From: Mariprofundaceae bacterium
Lineage (GTDB): Bacteria > Pseudomonadota > Zetaproteobacteria > Mariprofundales > Mariprofundaceae
Assembly (NCBI GenBank): GCA_027035825.1
Contig: JALVTX010000152.1
Coordinates: 1 to 7,643 of the forward strand
Reading direction: 5' to 3'
Length of the DNA: 7,643 nt
In this document: positions 6,233 through 7,643 of the stretch, piece after piece
Layout of the letters: every line of letters begins with the position of its first letter
How positions within the stretch are numbered: the first letter of the stretch is position 1
Position numbers and translations under genes: made by a program
The notes under the pieces: generated by a model
Told to the model about the DNA's origin: nothing
Seen by the model: only the letters and a program-made list of their open reading frames with translations
Databases searched by the model: none

Positions 6233-7597
6233 ATGACGGCGGGCCGCGCGCGGCCCGGGCGCTGGTCGTGGCGGCGCCTGCTGCATTCGGCGGCCTGGTT
6301 CCTGGCCGTGTTCGCGGTGCTGGCGACGTTCTTCGTGGCGCTGGTGCTGGCGGAGTCGTCGTTCTACGCGCTGACCGGACGGCCGCTCTCCACCTGGGCG
6401 CTGATTGCCGCCGCGCTGGCGGCGGCGCTGCTGTTCTCGCCGGTGGTGCGCGCGCTCCAGCGCGGCATGGATCGGCTCTTCTTCCGCCGCCACCTCGATG
6501 CGCTCAAGGCCATCCGCGATCTCGGTGCCGAGGATCTGGCCGATCTGCCGGTCGAGGACGTGGAGCGGGCGCTGTTGGCGCGCATTTGCAAGGTCTGCCA
6601 CCGGGTGTCGGCGGCGCTGGACGAACGCCAGGCTGGCGCGCCGGCGGGCGGCGAGGCGGACCGGCTCGTGGTCTGGCCCGAGGATGCGGCGCGGCCGCCG
6701 GAGATCGAGTGCCCGCCATCGCGGCTGGAGGACGTGGCCGGCTACGAGCTCTGCCTGCCGCTGCCGCGCCGGCATGGCCGCGCCTGGTTGTGGCTGGGCC
6801 CGCACGAGGACGGCCAGCCCACGGAGGATGACGAGATCGAGGCGCTCCAGGGCGTGGCCCGCTTCGCGGCCATGAGCCTGGAGCATGCGCGGCTCAGCCG
6901 CCAGCTGGCTGACCGCGCGCGGCTGGACTCGCTCTCACGGGTGGCGGGGCAGCTGCACTCGCACGATCTGAAGAACCGCCTGAACGATCTCCAGTTCCTG
7001 GCCCACAACATGCAGGCCCGCAAGCTGGACGCCGAGGACGCCGAGCGGCTGGTAGCCGCCATCCGCAAGGTGACGGGACGCATGCAGATGCTGATGCAGC
7101 GTCTGGCCGATCCGCGCGCGCCGATTCACCCCGATTTGCGGCCGCTCGATGTGGCCGAGCTGTTGCGCCGCGCCATCGAGGCGCGGCTGTGGCCGGAGGG
7201 CGTGGAGGTGGACTGCGAGCTGCCCGAGCTGCCGCTGGTGGCCGCGGACGAGGACTTGCTGACCGGCGTGTTCGAAACCCTGTTCGACAACGCGGTGCAG
7301 GCGATGCAGGGCCAGGGGACGCTGAGCGTGCGCGCCAGCGCCGCCGCCGACGGGGTGGAGATTCGGGTGGCTGACACCGGCTGCGGCATGAGCCGCGATT
7401 TCATCGAGCATCGGCTGTTCCGCCTCTTTTCCACCAGCAAGGAGCACGGGCTGGGAATCGGCCTGTACCTGAGCCGGCGCATCATCAGCGCCCACGGCGG
7501 CCGCATCTGGGCCGATAGCCCCGGGGAGGGGAAAGGTTGCACCTTCCACGTCTGGTTGCCGCTGTGGCAGCCTGAGCGCAAGGAGGTCGCGGCATGA
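6233..7597 (+). CDS. Membrane sensor histidine kinase, PrsK-like HDLKN type
   Basis: 454 residues. A basic N-terminus (1-16) precedes two membrane helices at about 17-40 and 52-72 with a short external loop, so the rest should be cytoplasmic. The stretch PVVRALQRGMDRLFFRRH at 70-87 is a linker common in such kinases. About 95-215 is a GAF-like sensory domain, with a CKVCH at 119-123. The phosphoacceptor box is HSHDLKNRLNDLQFLAHNM at 242-260, with His244 in HDLKN instead of the usual HELRTP or HEIRNP. The ATPase domain follows: N box FETLFDNAVQAM with N353, G1 DTGCGM at 381-386, F box LFRLFSTSK at 395-403, G2 GLGIGL at 406-411. HDLKN resembles PrsK, the kinase linked to PEP-CTERM/exopolysaccharide genes, but no such genes are in view. 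It starts 1 bp after dapA without a strong ribosome binding site, suggesting coupling, and overlaps the next gene by 4 bp. The signal sensed is unknown. Confidence 0.88.
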   Translation: MTAGRARPGRWSWRRLLHSAAWFLAVFAVLATFFVALVLAESSFYALTGRPLSTWALIAAALAAALLFSPVVRALQRGMDRLFFRRHLDALKAIRDLGAEDLADLPVEDVERALLARICKVCHRVSAALDERQAGAPAGGEADRLVVWPEDAARPPEIECPPSRLEDVAGYELCLPLPRRHGRAWLWLGPHEDGQPTEDDEIEALQGVARFAAMSLEHARLSRQLADRARLDSLSRVAGQLHSHDLKNRLNDLQFLAHNMQARKLDAEDAERLVAAIRKVTGRMQMLMQRLADPRAPIHPDLRPLDVAELLRRAIEARLWPEGVEVDCELPELPLVAADEDLLTGVFETLFDNAVQAMQGQGTLSVRASAAADGVEIRVADTGCGMSRDFIEHRLFRLFSTSKEHGLGIGLYLSRRIISAHGGRIWADSPGEGKGCTFHVWLPLWQPERKEVAA

Positions 7598-7643
7598 AAT
7601 CGGTCGTGCTGGTGGTGGACGACAACGAAATCAACCGCCTGAA
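7594..7643 (+). CDS. Response regulator, N-terminal fragment (cut by window edge)
   Basis: Only the first 16 codons are in the window: MKSVVLVVDDNEINRL. This is the first beta strand of a receiver domain, with the acidic pair D9-D10 that binds magnesium. The DDNEINR form is frequent in receivers of stand-alone or multidomain regulators, and less typical of NtrC-like ones. The ATG overlaps the kinase stop (ATGA), and AAGGAGG at 7580-7586 lies 7 nt upstream. It is almost certainly the cognate partner of the preceding kinase. The output domain lies outside the window. Confidence 0.85.
   Translation, partial: MKSVVLVVDDNEINRL

Noticed and set aside
5317..6234. Minus-strand open frame of 305 codons opposite dapA
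   Set aside because: Antisense shadow of an intact DapA; composition rich in Arg, His and Gly, with no motifs.

Overview
The window is a high-GC, gene-dense chromosomal segment from a member of the Pseudomonadota (Proteobacteria). Eight genes are complete, one is cut by the right edge, and one short stretch (about 300-650) carries a palindromic repeat element instead of genes. The lineage cannot be fixed from sequence alone. The gene order dusB(nifR3)-ntrB-ntrC and the Fis-like C-terminus of NtrC are of the alphaproteobacterial type, and DapA does not look like the usual beta/gamma form. The GTPase EngB looks more gamma-like. An alphaproteobacterium or an early-branching proteobacterial lineage would fit; this is inference.

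Left part, minus strand (1-300): a small exported protein with a tail made almost entirely of His, Asp, Glu and Lys, probably metal-binding. Directly upstream of its ribosome binding site lies a 275-bp element (301-575). It has nearly perfect 25-bp terminal inverted repeats, two large internal hairpins, TA at both ends and no coding capacity, so it resembles a MITE.

Centre left, minus strand (653-4307): a tightly packed, probably single transcription unit read right to left: dusB (tRNA dihydrouridine synthase), ntrB (nitrogen sensor kinase), ntrC (sigma-54 activator) and slyX. dusB/ntrB overlap by 11 bp, ntrB/ntrC by 1 bp, and slyX follows ntrC after 10 bp. A plausible sigma-70-type promoter sits so close to dusB that its transcript would be nearly leaderless. 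A weak candidate terminator follows slyX.

Right part, plus strand (4400-7643), divergent from the first unit: engB/ysxC (ribosome-assembly GTPase), a Dabb-domain protein overlapping it by 4 bp, dapA (lysine/diaminopimelate synthesis), then a membrane histidine kinase starting 1 bp after dapA and the start of a response regulator overlapping the kinase by 4 bp. The kinase has an unusual HDLKN phosphorylation box, as in PrsK-type kinases. The window therefore holds two two-component systems on opposite strands: NtrBC for nitrogen status and an uncharacterised one attached to dapA.

No entirely new system is evident. The items most worth following up are the palindromic element, the acidic/His-rich protein behind it, the dapA-linked kinase, and the near-leaderless start of the nitrogen operon.
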